A stretch of DNA of 64,000 bases from Calvatia gigantea (GCA_025093985.1 JACAAK010000003.1:3596001-3660000); one strand, 5' to 3'; positions 35,999 to 49,918 are shown, counted from the stretch's first letter. Made by a program: numbers and translations. The notes: generated from the sequence alone by a model not told the origin.

Positions 35999-37740
35999 GG
36001 ACTTGCCAATGCAAAGATATGATTCCCAATATACTGTGTTTCTGTGCTGCATTAATCCTTGCATCGACGATAAGACATCACAACGCGTTATTTATCTGGC
36101 TAGGAGCGACGCCTCAACAACTTATATATCTTGGCGGGTTTGCAACCAGATCCCATTATTGACGATAGTCCGTAAGGAGTCCACAGGCCAGTGACCCCCC
36201 ATTGTGCCTGAAGAGGACAGGATATTGTTGGGACCGGCCCCCGAACTCATGAACTTCTGCATTTACTCCCCGAGATGCCTTCCGTTTTATTGCCGCGCTA
36301 ACATTTTGAATCATTGTCCTCGACATCTTTCAGAGGTCTAGATTCTTTGAAGGAAAAACTATTGAATAGCCGAAAGACGTCGCGAACCATGCCAAGGTAA
36401 GTAGACCAAGCAACGAGCAAATACATTGGGCACCCAATTCATCAATGTCCTATGAGCAGATACCCTATGTTCGCAACCTCAAACTGAAACAAGACCTCCC
36501 AAAAGAGACGGGATGCTAAGTTCGTATTCGGCCAGGTTGAAATTCATATCAGGAATCTCGTTGGGAATGGGGATCCTCTTCGGACTTGAGCATAAGAACT
36601 CCCCTGAGTCAACACTTCTAACGTTTTGAGTTTGTCCCCCTCCGAACATCTTGAGAGAATCACTCCTTGAAGATTGAGCTCGCACGCTCGAACCCATCGG
36701 AAACAGGGAGGAATAACTGAAGAACCATAAGTACGATACTCACGGAAGTGGCGCTGGAAAGGCAAGGTAAGTTTGCTTCGGTGAAGACAGCCTTGCAGTG
36801 GCGGCCTTGAGCTCTTTCCGCTAGAAACACAATATTTTTCTTGAGCGGAGCTGCCTCAAGAGATAACTGGGGGAAGATTGATGTTCTTCCCTCGCGCTCG
36901 GGGCCGGTACACCAATAAGTGAGGCGATTTTTGCGGAGCTCCATGGAGCTCTCCCTGTTTCTGTTGCAGGAACATACAGACTCGCTTTAGGGTGAACTTG
37001 TAACGATGGGTCGACCAATCAAAGCCGAGGATTTTCACGGTAATCAGGAGCGTATACTCCGGCGTTTTAGAAAGGGTCCGCATATATGTAGAAAAGACCA
37101 AGGACTTCCAGATGCTTCATGCCAAGGAAGTGCAGCCGTATTAGCAGCCTGCAGCAAAGCATTGAGTTGGCGTTCTGGGTTAGCGGCCTGGGATCGCCGA
37201 TGATTTTTATCGTGGCCGAACGAAAATCGAAAGCCTGGATACAGATTTGAAAATTATTTCGGAGGTATCCTCGGATGTCCAGGGGTCATCTTCCTCGATA
37301 GTAATGGCATCCAGGGAGTGGGTGTAAATTTTTTCGAAGACATCCCACAAGAAATAATGTTCAACGCCTTGCTTTGTTTCATCGTCAATGACCGGTTCCT
37401 CCCGACCGCAACCGAAAGGCAGCCAGAATATATGTTTTGTATGTGGCTCGGGTAGGTTGCACAGTGCACACACTAACCATATTAAGGTGGTGTACACTAG
37501 CGAACAGTTCACCCGCGAGAGGCTACTGGATCTCGCTCTGGACACATTCCATTTCGGAAATTTAGTGTCTCTGTGTTGGCCATGTTTCGCGGAAAAATGA
37601 AGCTTCGCCTTCAAGCATTTGAGCGTTCATAATGCATAACATTTTGTGGTGGGATTGATGAATAACTTGCGTGGAAAACTTATACCGTTTTCGGCCACCT
37701 GCTTGCGTTTTTGCATCTTCCGTTGTTAGATCATCCTCCA
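35999..37740. other. Unassigned 1.7 kb, possible minus-strand gene fragments
   Basis: I could not assign a product. On the minus strand two stretches look protein-like: 37207-37470 (contains HTKHIFWLPFGCGREEPVID and EHYFLWDVFEKIYTHSLDAI) and 36700-37100 (contains TLLITVKILGFDWSTHRYKF). They lie in the same orientation but do not join into one clean frame with obvious introns. They may be exons of an unknown gene, or relics of one. No transposon domain is seen. Confidence 0.25.
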
Positions 37741-39604
<1,864 letters not shown>

Positions 39605-40242
39605 TCCTCAAATTTGTAGTGTTTTGCTTGTGGTGAGTGTGGTCTGTGCGCTTATCAAAGATTTTTGTTGATGCATGACCACAGGTTGCTGTACCTAGAG
39701 TGTTCTCGTCGAATGTACCTGTGTGCTTGATCTTCTTGACCGTGGACAAATCAGATTTCTCATCTCCTCCATCGCGTTTCAAACCCAGCTTTTGGTATGT
39801 TTCGTTCCAGCGGTGTGGATTCAATCCCGTCGGGTTCCCCCTGATAAAGCAAAGGTAAAATGTTGTTGTCAGGCTGCATGATTCGTAACTTCTTTGCGCA
39901 GGGCCATAAATCGGCACGGGCCCCTTCACAGTCCAGCGTCTCTGCTCGACAAGCCCATTCAGACAATAAGACTTGCCTGAAACAATCGTGGATGGTCCAA
40001 GGCACAGATTCCTGTGGCACAAAATCGAGGATCGTTGGACATAGACGTACATAATACAAGGGACAGAAGTTAAATAGTGTCTCTTGTAATATATTTGTTC
40101 CGGGATATAAAAGTGAGGATTAAGGTTGTGACTTAAGCAAAGCCATCATACCGCGTTTCTTCATTCGCCACCAACTGCACTAAGGGTTGGCCACAGGCGC
40201 GTTTTTGGCCATTTTCCTCATTCTCACCTCGCCTCCCTCGCC
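39605..40242. other. Intergenic between RVB1 and the DDT/WHIM gene
   Basis: No conserved frame on either strand. It should contain the RVB1 3' UTR and the next promoter. Confidence 0.5.
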
Positions 40243-42459
40243 ATGGCCGCACCAGGCGTAAGACCAGAACGTAGAGGACACGTCTGTCCACCGTCAAATG
40301 CGACACACCCATCAGACCGATGGGAATCCCTATTTGTATATTCCTTCATTCTCAAGTTTACAAACTTGAAGGGCAAAATACCTGGCTTCGAAACTCCTAT
40401 GGAGTGAGTCCTAGTGTCTTTGACGCACTAGACTGGAGTTGACTGGATTTTCGTGCGCGGATGTCATTGCTGTTGCCGTATTGCTTCTTTAGCCTCGAAG
40501 ACGCCCTCATGTCGCGCGAGCCGAATGACATACTCACGAAGATCCTTGGTCGTTTTATCCTCAACCTCAAACCACAGACACGCAACCTCAGGTGCGCATT
40601 CCCGCTCATCAACACCTGCATCTCCTTCGCGTTACTCATGAGCCCATTAATGTCTTACGCCCCGCGCTCCATGCGCGTCTATATTTTTGGTTTTGGAATG
40701 CAGCGTTGATCAAATATCGACAACGGTCGTTGGCGTGTTGGCAGAGTATCTCAAGTCAAACGAACGGACAATATTCTGGGACGATAACTCAAAGGCAAAT
40801 GTGGACCCATTTGCCGGGGTGGACAGTGGGTTTTTTACGGCGGAGTGGGATCTTAAGGTGTGTATCACCGCTTATCACCTTTGGGCGCAACTAATGACTT
40901 TAAACCATCCTCTGTTTACAGTTGAAAATTCTACGACAGCTCGTGGAGCTGCAGCTGTCGCATTCACAGGAGATGAAGGCGATTATAGACCGTGCTTGGG
41001 GCGTGGCACACCAAAAGCAGAAGAAGGAGAAGGGTGCTGGCGCTGAGAATTCAAGTGGGCTTGATCGCAGCGATTTGGAACTTAAACCACTGGGGCAGGA
41101 TTCGAAGAGAGAGAGATATTGGATTGCTGATGGTCCGTGCTCATTTATTTTTGGCTTAAAAATCTTGTTTTCCCCTTCCCTCCCTGTTATCGTCTTCAAG
41201 ATTCCCTGAGCATTCACAAGAAACCTTTATGCTTCTCTCGCGTCACCTGATTCGGCCTTCAATCCCGAGAACCCGGTCTAACTCTGCCTTGTTAGACTCA
41301 CCACGGGTTTACGTCTCCACGAACCCATGGAAGATTACTGCTTCATTCAGGGCCGTTTCGTCGACCCGTGAAGAATACCTTGCAGTGATTGAGAAACTCA
41401 AATCGACAGCCCCAAAGAAGAGGAAAACAAAAGCTGATGCCGCACACTTGGATTTGATTGAATGTTTGCAGGAGAGGATTGAGGTGATAGACCACGAGCT
41501 TGCAGTGAGTATGCCATTCTCATTCCCCTCTATCCATTTCCTTGTCTTGTCATCAAGTTCCTTTAATATGAGTCCCTTTTTGCCAACTCAATCTTCTGTC
41601 TTCGTCATCCTTTGATGCCTAACGCTTAATTCTCGTGAAATAATTGACACACTTACCCATGGTTATAATCAGCGTGTCGCTAAAGTTCGTAAGAAGATTG
41701 AACAAAACCGGATGCTGATGGCACAAGCTGAACTTCGAGAAACTCGAACACGACGACAGGCCCAGAAACCGGATTATGTTTATTATCAAAGCGAGGTGGG
41801 ATGCTCGTATTCTGACGCCCTTCTGCATTGTTTTTCATCCATCATCTCTTCACTAGGACGAATATCAGTTTCAAGAAGAGCAGGACGATGAGGACTTTGA
41901 AGACGATGAGGAACCCCAAGAAGGGAAGAAACGGCGGAGAGGTTTGGCCCCTACCGCAACGCGGAGGTCAGCGCGGACAGCTGTCTTGCATGCCAACGGA
42001 AGGCGAGAAGGATCGTCGGAGTCGAGTGTGGGCGCATGGAAAGGAGAGCGTCGGTCAGCGAGACTTGGTTTCCAGGACCCATTCGAGTCGGAACGACCGC
42101 CGAAGAGAGCCCGGACAGAAGAGAGCACAACAAGTGCTGGCTCTCTGGATGCGAGCTCTACTGTAGGCGTGCCAGTTAATGGAAACGGGACAGGAAGGGT
42201 CAGGGTGAAGACGACCGGAGCAGCTGGCCTGAAGCCGGGCGAAGTTGCGGTGGAACAAGTTGCGGGAAAGAAAAGGTCCAAGTTTTGGGTATATGCCGTA
42301 GAGCCTATCCCAGGGCCCCAGCCAGAAGTATCAGAGGCGGAGACCTTGAATGATATGGACGGAGGCTGTCCGCCGAGCGTGAATGGATATGGAGCACAAA
42401 ATGGCCACGCCGAACCTCTACCGACCGAGCAAGGTCTTCTTATGCATTCAACATCATGA
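40243..42459 (+). CDS. DDT/WHIM-type chromatin-remodeller-associated protein (RSF1/CECR2-like)
   Basis: The first exon MAAPGVRPERRGHVCPPSNA continues to WESLFVYSFILKFTNLKGKI, a DDT-like helical start. DPFAGVDSGFFTAEWDLKLK and ILRQLVELQLSHSQEMKAII follow. A WHIM-like segment has GQDSKRERYWIADDSPRVYV. The C-terminal half is charged and coiled: RVAKVRKKIEQNRMLMAQAE, an acidic stretch with QEEQDDEDFEDDEE, and basic KRRRG and KRPK-type signals. This arrangement is that of proteins that partner ISWI remodellers. The precise orthologue is unclear. Seven or so short introns. It lies 183 bases upstream of MIP in the same direction. Confidence 0.6.
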
Positions 42460-42642
42460 TTTGTTTTATATTCGGCACTTTATCTTACGCATCGCCTAGT
42501 AGACTCTGGATGTTAATATATTGGAAATGTGTTGCGCTGATGTCAGGGACCGGGACGGCTGGGCGCTCTTACGTGTTCACGTGGCCGCGAATTTATGCTG
42601 AAAATGAGGGAGAGGATGTTGGGACGATGATTGCAAGTCTTC

Positions 42643-45100
42643 ATGCTCGCACGTTCAGCGAGAAATCTTCTGTCTTCTTCGAAACACACATTCAGATTTC
42701 GTGGTTGTCTCCTTGCGAAGCACGCTTCCACCGCTACCACAGATGATAGAGCCATAGTTGATCTTTTCGACAACCCCCATGCCACTTTCCGATACCCTGC
42801 ACTTACTTCTACCGGTCTCTTTGGTCATACTCAGCTCTCCCATCCAAACACTTTCATCACTCTCGCCGATGCAACTCTTGTCCGTGCCCAACTACTCACA
42901 AACCGCATCCTCAATGCCAGGAGTTCACGGGATGAACTCTTGAGAGTAGTCAAGAACCTCGATCGCTTGAGTGACATGCTCTGCAGCGTCATCGACCTTG
43001 CTGAGCTCATCCGTAACGCACATCCAGACAAGAACTGGATAGCTGCGGCCAACCATGCCTACGAAAAGTTATGCGAGTTTATGAATGTGCTTAATACCCA
43101 CGTTGGGCTTTACGAGGTGAGTTGGTATTTGCTTATAGATACGCATTGGTCACCGATTACCTGTTAATTAGGTCCTCAAAGCCGTGCTATCCGATCCCTC
43201 ACTTGTTAAAACACTCAACCCAGAGGCATACCAAACCGCCCTCATATTCTGGCGTGACTTCGAAAAGTCGGCTATTGACCTTCCACCGGATCAACGGCAA
43301 CGATTCGTTTCTCTTTCTTCCGATATTCTCGTCCTTGGGCGCGAGTTCTTGGGGAATGCAAGCGCACCGCGACCACCTGCAGCGATTCGGCCTGAACATC
43401 TGGCAGGAGTCAAGGACAAGGGCATGGGGGTCCGACTGCAGCTCCAAGCACAGTTCACCAAACGCGACCTTCTTGTTTATCCGGGTTCGCTACAAGCCCA
43501 GATGCTTATGCGTTCAGCACCGGATGAGGAGCCGCGAAAGAGGATGTATATTGCAGCAAACTCAAGTACAGAGGAACAGGTTCAAGTTCTAGAGAAACTA
43601 TTGAAGACGAGGGGTGAACTTTCCAGGTTGGTTGGGAAACGGAGCTTTGCACACATGACATTAGATGATAAGATGGCGAAGACTCCAGGTGTGTATCTCG
43701 AATGAATTTTGGAAGCCCTCGGCTCATGACACGATCCACCTCAGAAAACGTTATGAACTTCCTGGATGCTATCATGAAGCAAACCAAACCCTTTGCGCGG
43801 CGTGCCCTCCAGGCACTGAGCTCTCGCAAACAAGCCCACCATGGCCTTTCCTCCCTCCCCATAATTCAGGCTTGGGATCGTGACTTCTACTGCCCACCAG
43901 AACCACCAGCACCCCCAATACCACTTCCCCCTCTGACTCTGGGCACAGTATTTATGGGCCTATCCCGATTGTTTAGACATCTCTATGGAGTCACACTCCG
44001 ACCCGCTGACGCTGTCCACGGTGAAGTCTGGCACCAAGACGTTCATAAATTAGAAGTCATAGATGAAGACAGGGGCCTAATTGGATGGATATATGCTGAT
44101 CTGTTTCGCGCGCCGAGGAAAAGCTAGTGGAGCGGCACATTATACAGTGCGGTGCTCCCGAAGAACGGACTTTGATGATGAAGAGGCAGGATGGGACGGT
44201 ACAAGGTTACGAAGAGCTAATGAAACAAAGCGTAGAATTTGAGAAGGTGAAGAGGCATAAGCTACTGAACCAGGACGGGGTGTACCAGCTGCCGCTTGTT
44301 GTGCTGCTTTGTGAATTTGCGCGGCCTTCGGTATCAAAAGGAGCAACGGTCTTGGAGTGGCAAGATGTTATGACGCTGTTCCATGAAATGGGACATGCTA
44401 TGCATTGTGAGTTAGTCTGCTTTCCTGTGCAATGAGGATATAATACTGAGATGTACGCATTTACCCAGCCATGATCGGTCGTACAGAATATCAGAATGTC
44501 TCTGGGACACGTTGTGCAACCGATTTCGTCGAACTTCCTTCAATCTTGATGGAACATTTCCTAGGTTCGCCAACGGTCCTTTCCCTCTTCGACCTCGACG
44601 GCACACATAGTCTACGCCAGATTGGTAACCATCATGAAGACCCCTGCAACTCCATCGATACTTATTCCCAAATCCTCCTCGCATCCCTTGACCAGATCTA
44701 CCACTCCTCTGCCGTGCTTGATGACCCGTCCTTTTCAACTACGCACAAACTTGCAAATTTGCATAATACCAAAGGGTTGATACCACATGTCCCTGGCACA
44801 AGTTTCCAAACGCAGTTTGGGCATTTGTTTGGATACGGGGCAACATACTATTCGTATCTATTTGATCGCGCGATTGCGTCGAAGGTGTGGAAGCAGGTGC
44901 TTGAGAAGGATCCATTGAACAGGGAACTTGGCGAGAAGTATAAACAAGAGGTACTAAGATGGGGTGGGGCGAAGGACCCTTGGAAGATGGTCAGTGCTCT
45001 ACTGGACACACCTGAACTTGAACGGGGAGATGCTGAGGCCATGAGGGAGGTTGGCAGGTGGAAAATTGAGGACGAAGTTGGCCTTTCAGGGAGGCACTAA
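42643..45100 (+). CDS. MIP: Mitochondrial intermediate peptidase, with two single-base frame breaks
   Basis: The start [20 protein letters not shown] is a mitochondrial presequence. [40 protein letters not shown] and [20 protein letters not shown] follow. The M3-peptidase zinc site is FHEMGHAMH (HExxH) near 44385, followed by [20 protein letters not shown] and [23 protein letters not shown] removes octapeptides from imported precursors in the matrix. It is the classical flank of the basidiomycete HD locus. In the exon around 44100-44210 the conserved run GWIYADLF / [19 protein letters not shown] / [17 protein letters not shown] needs two frame changes, each equal to one extra base (in cgcgcg near 44107, and in gcaggatggg near 44195). 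If real, the peptidase lacks its catalytic domain. The expected length is about 760 residues. Confidence 0.9.
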
Positions 45101-45585
45101 ACGACATTATGGTGTTACTTTATGAATATAGGGTGACAATTGTCCATTGCGGCAAGGCGACAAAGCTCCGAAAACTGGTTATAGTACAAGCAACCCAGAT
45201 ACAAGCCAGAAGGTTGAGATAGCGGTGGTTATAATGGCATTTGTAAAGGGAGGAGGCCGGCAAGAGAAAAGGTGGGTAACCTGCAGGTAAAATTATCATT
45301 TGTATGCCGCCCCCTCAGGCCTCAGGCCTTGATGTTGTCTCTGAACTGCTTGATCGTTCAATGATCAAATTTTGAAATTGATCTGGTTTGTTACATCCAC
45401 AATCAGCAATAAAATACATCACAGCTAGGTGCAAAAGTGAATCACGAGCAGAAGGACTTGCCGTGAGAAATATAAATACATGATGATAGGGTATGCAATG
45501 AACAGAGGTATATGCTGAAGAAGCGAAAATGGTATCGCTGGCGAAAGAACAAAGGTGGCAAGGATACATCGCCGGATTGTTCACA
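45101..45585. other. Intergenic between convergent MIP and HD1-A
   Basis: No conserved frame. It contains the 3' UTRs of MIP and of HD1-A. The sequence differs from that after the MIP-tail copy at 50870-51100 except for a short similarity just past the stop. Confidence 0.5.
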
Positions 45586-47117
45586 TTATGCAGAAGGTGT
45601 GGCAGCAAGTTGAGTTTCACTATGGTATGATATCAGTGATGAACCTCTGGCTAGAAATCGAGAAGACATACAGTGAGGTGATACATTCTTGAAGACGGTT
45701 CCGGCGTTCCTTGAGCTGCTCAAGTTGAACAACAACCTTGGCTCGGGTATTATCCGTGGCAGGAGGGGCAAGAGATAATAGGTCATTCATATTAATACTT
45801 TCAATAAAATCCACAGGAAATAGATTGTCGATTTGAGGCTCTGGAGGCGGATATAGCGTTCCGCAGTCAAGGTTAAAGAACTGGTTGAAGCAGAGGTCAA
45901 CATTGCCTAAGGCCGGGAGTAGATTTGCTTCCGTTGACGGCATGGAGATTGGATCGGGTGGTGAAGAATTGAACAAACCGAAGAGCTGGTCATTAGTTGA
46001 CGAGTCATTGAGAAGACTGGTCCAGGGTGTAATATCAGCGTCGAGCGAGGGCGTAACGCGGGGAACCGAGCTCAAGTACGAAGTGGGGAGACCTAAAACA
46101 GGCCAGGTGAGTTCTAACTTGGCACTGTTAGGTTCATATAGGTAACGCTTACTGCCATCGGGGGGGGGGTTGAAGGATCCTGGGATATCGGGGGGGTTGT
46201 AAAGTGTCAAGAAGACTGGTGTATCTGCAGGTTGATCACAAGTAACAGGTTCTGGAGGTTCGAATGAAAATTGGGGGAGGTCTTCTTGCAAGTCTTGTGC
46301 CAAACATGGTCGCCCGTCGGAAAGGAAACTCGCGGCTGCCAAAGAATGCGGACCAGAAAGTTGTTGAACAGCATCGACAGCGGCTAGGTTGGATAGGAGG
46401 CCTGAAACGCCGTCAAGGGTACGTGTGATACTTGATGACATATTCCGGACGTTCACTGGACCTGGTGAAAGTGAAGCGGGTGGAGTTCGTGGGGAACGCA
46501 AGGGTAAAGGATCCGATACGATATGCTGTCGCGCAGGCTGGAAGCGGGTGGAAGGGTGCTTGGTAGTAATTGGCTTTGGGTCGGACATACAACGCCCCGT
46601 TTCGGTAAGATTGGTGATGCTGTGCCTGTGACTTCAGGCTCCAAAGATTCACATACACCGTTAAGCCTGTTCCAGAATCAGCCGTAGAGCTCTGTACCCA
46701 CTAAATGTATGCACGCACCTGACACGCTTTCGGGCATCCTGAGTTGAGGACGGGTCATTATAATCAGGAGAACTACAGCGTTTCCTTTTTCGCGTGACCG
46801 ACGACAATTCCGAATTGTCGATACTGCTCGCTGGATGTGCTCCCTCCGGCCAGTCAACCCGAGGTGACGGATAGGGAGAAGATGAGCGGATGGAAATAAC
46901 GGTTGCGTCCGAATCTGACGGTGTCGAGTCTCTCCCATTCTTCTTCCAACGCGTATCACCCGCGACACTCCGGGCGAGTTCGCTGGCGGCAAACCTCCCT
47001 GCATATAATACCCTGGCTTGCTGCAGCATATTGGCGAAATCCAGGCGGATTGTATCAGTAAGGAGATCGCATTCTTTCTCCTGGAAGAACGCTGTGGCAG
47101 CTGCAACTGTCAAACTC
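45586..47117 (-). pseudogene. HD1-A, C-terminal part (separated from its N-terminal part by a 2.27 kb insertion)
   Basis: The minus strand encodes the regulatory C-terminal half of an HD1 mating protein. Starting at 47117 it has LTVAAATAFFQEKECDLLTD, the basic SVTRKRKRCSSPD, Pro/Ser-rich segments (LPLRSPRTPPASLSPGPVNV) and an acidic, Phe-rich part (EDLPQFSFEPPEPV, NDQLFGLFNSSPPDPISMPS). It ends in a short coiled coil, KVVVQLEQLKERRNRLQECI, spliced to ETQLAATPSA and TAA at 45586-45588. The homeodomain is not in this piece; it lies at 49383 and above. The frame breaks once near 46605, where this copy has one C fewer than the second copy. A run of ten G at 46160-46169 lies in the coding part. 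Joined to 49383-49918 it would make a normal-length HD1. Confidence 0.75.
46229..47117. repeat. Direct repeat 'A-middle', copy 1 (889 bases)
   Basis: Almost identical to 48489-49382. It starts at aggttgatcacaagtaac and ends at caactgtcaaactc in both copies. The differences I see are mostly one-base indels in short runs: cgacagcgg against cgacaagcgg, cttggtag against cttgggtag, tttgggtcgg against tttgggggtcgg. Confidence 0.9.
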
Positions 47118-48486
47118 GGTCGAGAAATCAAACGTTACAACGTTCATATATCGCCCGAATCATCTAAAGAATCGAAGGTCGGCCCCAGACTGGATAACTT
47201 CTGGATCACATGACACTCGGATGCCTTCCAATGTTTGTGATGGATGAATCGGATGCAGAGTGTGGGCGCGGGCAATTTGTCCCGAAGGAGTTGCTTTGGG
47301 AATTGTAGCCCCAATGTCAGAGACACATGTCGGCGATAGTCTGCTTGAGGTATCGCTATCACTGGGTTTTGTTCCTCTGGATTGAAGGGCATAGTTCTTC
47401 CGAACAGCTGGACAAGTAGGTTAAGGTCAAGCAGAAGAGGAACTAATAACACCGAATATACCTGAGTGCGGATGGATTTGATGTTGAGGGCACTTGAAGA
47501 GGAGGCGAAGTTTTCCTGCTGAATGGCAGTGAATAAAAAAGTGAAATGATATAACAAAAATCAATACCTTCCGAGTTCTGGAGATCTTTCTGGAATAGGA
47601 ATCACCTCCGTTGGAGATGGGGAAAGGCAGCTGTTGATTGATATGATTAATACAGAAACCAGAACAAAAACATAGAGTGACGCTACTTTGGATCGCGATT
47701 GCGGAGGGTAACGGGCGAGTTACTGTTCTGGCAAAAGGTTGTCCTAGAAGGCGTGAGATAAATGCAAATGTCTGGTGTGGCTTCGGTCGCACCTCCTAGA
47801 AGGTGAATTATGATTTGACTGAGCATGGAGGCTGTAACAAGTCAACAATGCGAATACTAAACAGAAACGGACTAAGTACCTGGCTTGTGGTTCCGGTGTT
47901 CTACAAGGGAGAACAAAAGATGACTTTGGACAAAATCTTCAGAGAGCACAGGTGAGCTACACGAAAGGAAGCCCATATCAATCAACACGAACCGCTGTCG
48001 TTTAGACGGTCGCTGACATGAATCACTGGCAGCCACTTCCTCTCTTGACCGCTTTAATGAAGTTGATGTTGACGTCGAGACATTTTGTAAGGGCAATAAA
48101 TTCGGAGTTGTTTGCAAGGGTGAGGCTGTTGTAGATGGAGGAAGAGAAGCGGGGAGTGATCTTGGCGAAGAGTATACACTGTTTGGAATGGGAGCGAGTG
48201 GCTTTTGTCCACCGTTTTGTTTTGGGTCGACGGGGTCGAACGCCTCAGCAAGTTGAGAACCAAATGTACTGGGACGCAGCTTCTCGGCATATAATGCTCT
48301 TGCTGCAAGCTCGATTGGGGCGAAATCGGAAGCCAGGCCAACATCCCAATTTGCCGTACGAAAGAACTTTGTAGCAGCAGAGACTATATCATCCTTCTTC
48401 CCGGAGAACCGTGTTTTGCGGAGGGTATTCCAGCCGATTCGCTTGCGTACGTCGATGAACCACGCGTCAACGACTTTTCTGGTAGA
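47118..48486 (-). pseudogene. Displaced copy of the HD1-B middle region
   Basis: Near-identical to 51649-53013, the middle of HD1-B, in the same orientation. It starts within homeodomain helix 3 (VVDAWFIDVRKRIGW on the minus strand near 48470) and includes the SSPRSLPASLPPSTTASPLQ and KRQRFVLIDMGFLS segments. Against the parent there are several one- and two-base indels (cgttcatatatcgcccg against cgtcatatatcgccg; ccgaaggagttgctttggg against ccgaagagtgcttggg). These break the frame after NPVIAIPQADYRR. It has no start and cannot be a gene alone. Its left edge abuts copy 1 of A-middle, and its right edge abuts copy 2. Confidence 0.9.
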
Positions 48487-48488
48487 CA

Positions 48489-49382
48489 AGGTTGATCACA
48501 AGTAACAGGTTCTGGAGGTTCGAATGAAAATTGGGGGAGGTCTTCTTGCAAGTCTTGTGCCAAACATGGTCGCCCGTCGGAAAGGAAACTCGCGGCTGCC
48601 AAAGAATGCGGACCAGAAAGTTGTTGAACAGCATCGACAAGCGGCTAGGTTGGATAGGAGGCCTGAAACGCCGTCAAGGGTACGTGTGATACTTGATGAC
48701 ATATTCCGGACGTTCACTGGACCTGGTGAAAGTGAAGCGGGTGGAGTTCGTGGGGAACGCAAGGGTAAAGGATCCGATACGATATGCTGTCGCGCAGGCT
48801 GGAAGCGGGTGGAAGGGTGCTTGGGTAGTAATTGGCTTTGGGGGTCGGACATACAACGGCCCCGTTTCGGTAAGATTGGTGATGCTGTGCCTGTGACTTC
48901 AGGCTCCAAAGATTCACATACACCGTTAAGCCTGTTCCAGAATCAGCCGTAGAGCTCTGTACCCACTAAATGTATGCACGCACCTGACACGCTTTCGGGC
49001 ATCCTGAGTTGAGGACGGGTCATTATAATCAGGAGAACTACAGCGTTTCCTTTTTCGCGTGACCGACGACAATTCCGAATTGTCGATACTGCTCGCTGGA
49101 TGTGCTCCCTCCGGCCAGTCAACCCGAGGTGACGGATAGGGAGAAGATGAGCGGATGGAAATAACGGTTGCGTCCGAATCTGACGGTGTCGAGTCTCTCC
49201 CATTCTTCTTCCAACGCGTATCACCCGCGACACTCCGGGCGAGTTCGCTGGCGGCAAACCTCCCTGCATATAATACCCTGGCTTGCTGCAGCATATTGGC
49301 GAAATCCAGGCGGATTGTATCAGTAAGGAGATCGCATTCTTTCTCCTGGAAGAACGCTGTGGCAGCTGCAACTGTCAAACTC
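48489..49382. repeat. Direct repeat 'A-middle', copy 2 (894 bases)
   Basis: Second copy of 46229-47117. It is followed without a break by the native HD1-A 5' part (cgcttgttggagaagtgg), so this copy has the native right border, while copy 1 has the native left border. Confidence 0.9.
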
Positions 49383-49918
49383 CGCTTGTTGGAGAAGTGG
49401 CACTTGCGGATTGTATTCCATCCAATCCTTTTCCGGATATCCGCAAACCAGTTTTCGACATGTCGAGGGTCGCAACATGCATCTCGAGCAATATTCTCGC
49501 GGGTTCTCTTGGAAGGATAGGGATTGAAAATGTTGTCCATCAACCATGCGTATGCCTGTTTGATATACGGAGCAGATGAGGCTTCGAATGCGCTGTGAGA
49601 CGGCTGGGAGGGTGATCTTTGTCGATCCCTTCTGTGACGTTCCACGATGGACTCCAAATCTTGCTCGAAAGAAAGGCTGATGGCGTCGCATTCTTGCATG
49701 AATTCAGAAAAACTTTCGCTGAGTACAGTGACCCTCGAGGACACAAGGCGGGCAAGTGAAAGGTCTTCCTCAGATATTCGGCCCGTGTTAGCGGCTTCCA
49801 CGATGTCACTAGCGAGCTCATTCCAGACCACTTGGAAGTCCTGGAGTTCGAGCGTCTCTAGCGCAAACAGAAAATCCTCGTCAGCTTGAAGAAGGCGTTG
49901 TCGGAGGCTAAGTGCCAT
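48489..49918 (-). CDS. HD1-A homeodomain mating protein, N-terminal part running into copy 2 of A-middle
   Basis: The start is MALSLRQRLLQADEDFLFAL at 49918. The N-terminal dimerisation region has helices LALETLELQDF-like and LARLVSSRVTVLSESFSEFM. A TALE-type homeodomain (about residues 114-172) reads YIKQAYAWLMDNIFNPYPSK, then ENIARDACCDPRHVENWFAD and IRKRIGW. HD1 proteins pair with HD2 proteins from a different mate to form the regulator of dikaryon development. From 49382 downward the sequence is the second copy of A-middle, with a GT-AG intron around 48930-48985. This copy loses frame near 48640, where it has an extra A, and at 48489 it runs into HD1-B sequence. The encoded C-terminus is therefore lost here; the true one is at 45586-47117. 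Confidence 0.8.

Noticed and set aside
42055..42281. Minus-strand frames under the DDT/WHIM gene
   Set aside because: They are antisense shadows of a coding exon with biased composition.
46160..46196. The ten-G and seven-G runs as a G-quadruplex control element
   Set aside because: The runs are coding proline stretches and their length is doubtful in an area full of homopolymer indels.
45620..46658. The 322-codon minus-strand frame as a gene of its own
   Set aside because: It is the C-terminal exon region of HD1-A: it repeats the piece at 48489-48909 that follows the homeodomain exons, and its ATG is internal.
47872..48489. The 205-codon minus-strand frame as a third HD1 gene
   Set aside because: It lacks the N-terminal region and the first two homeodomain helices and is a displaced copy of HD1-B.
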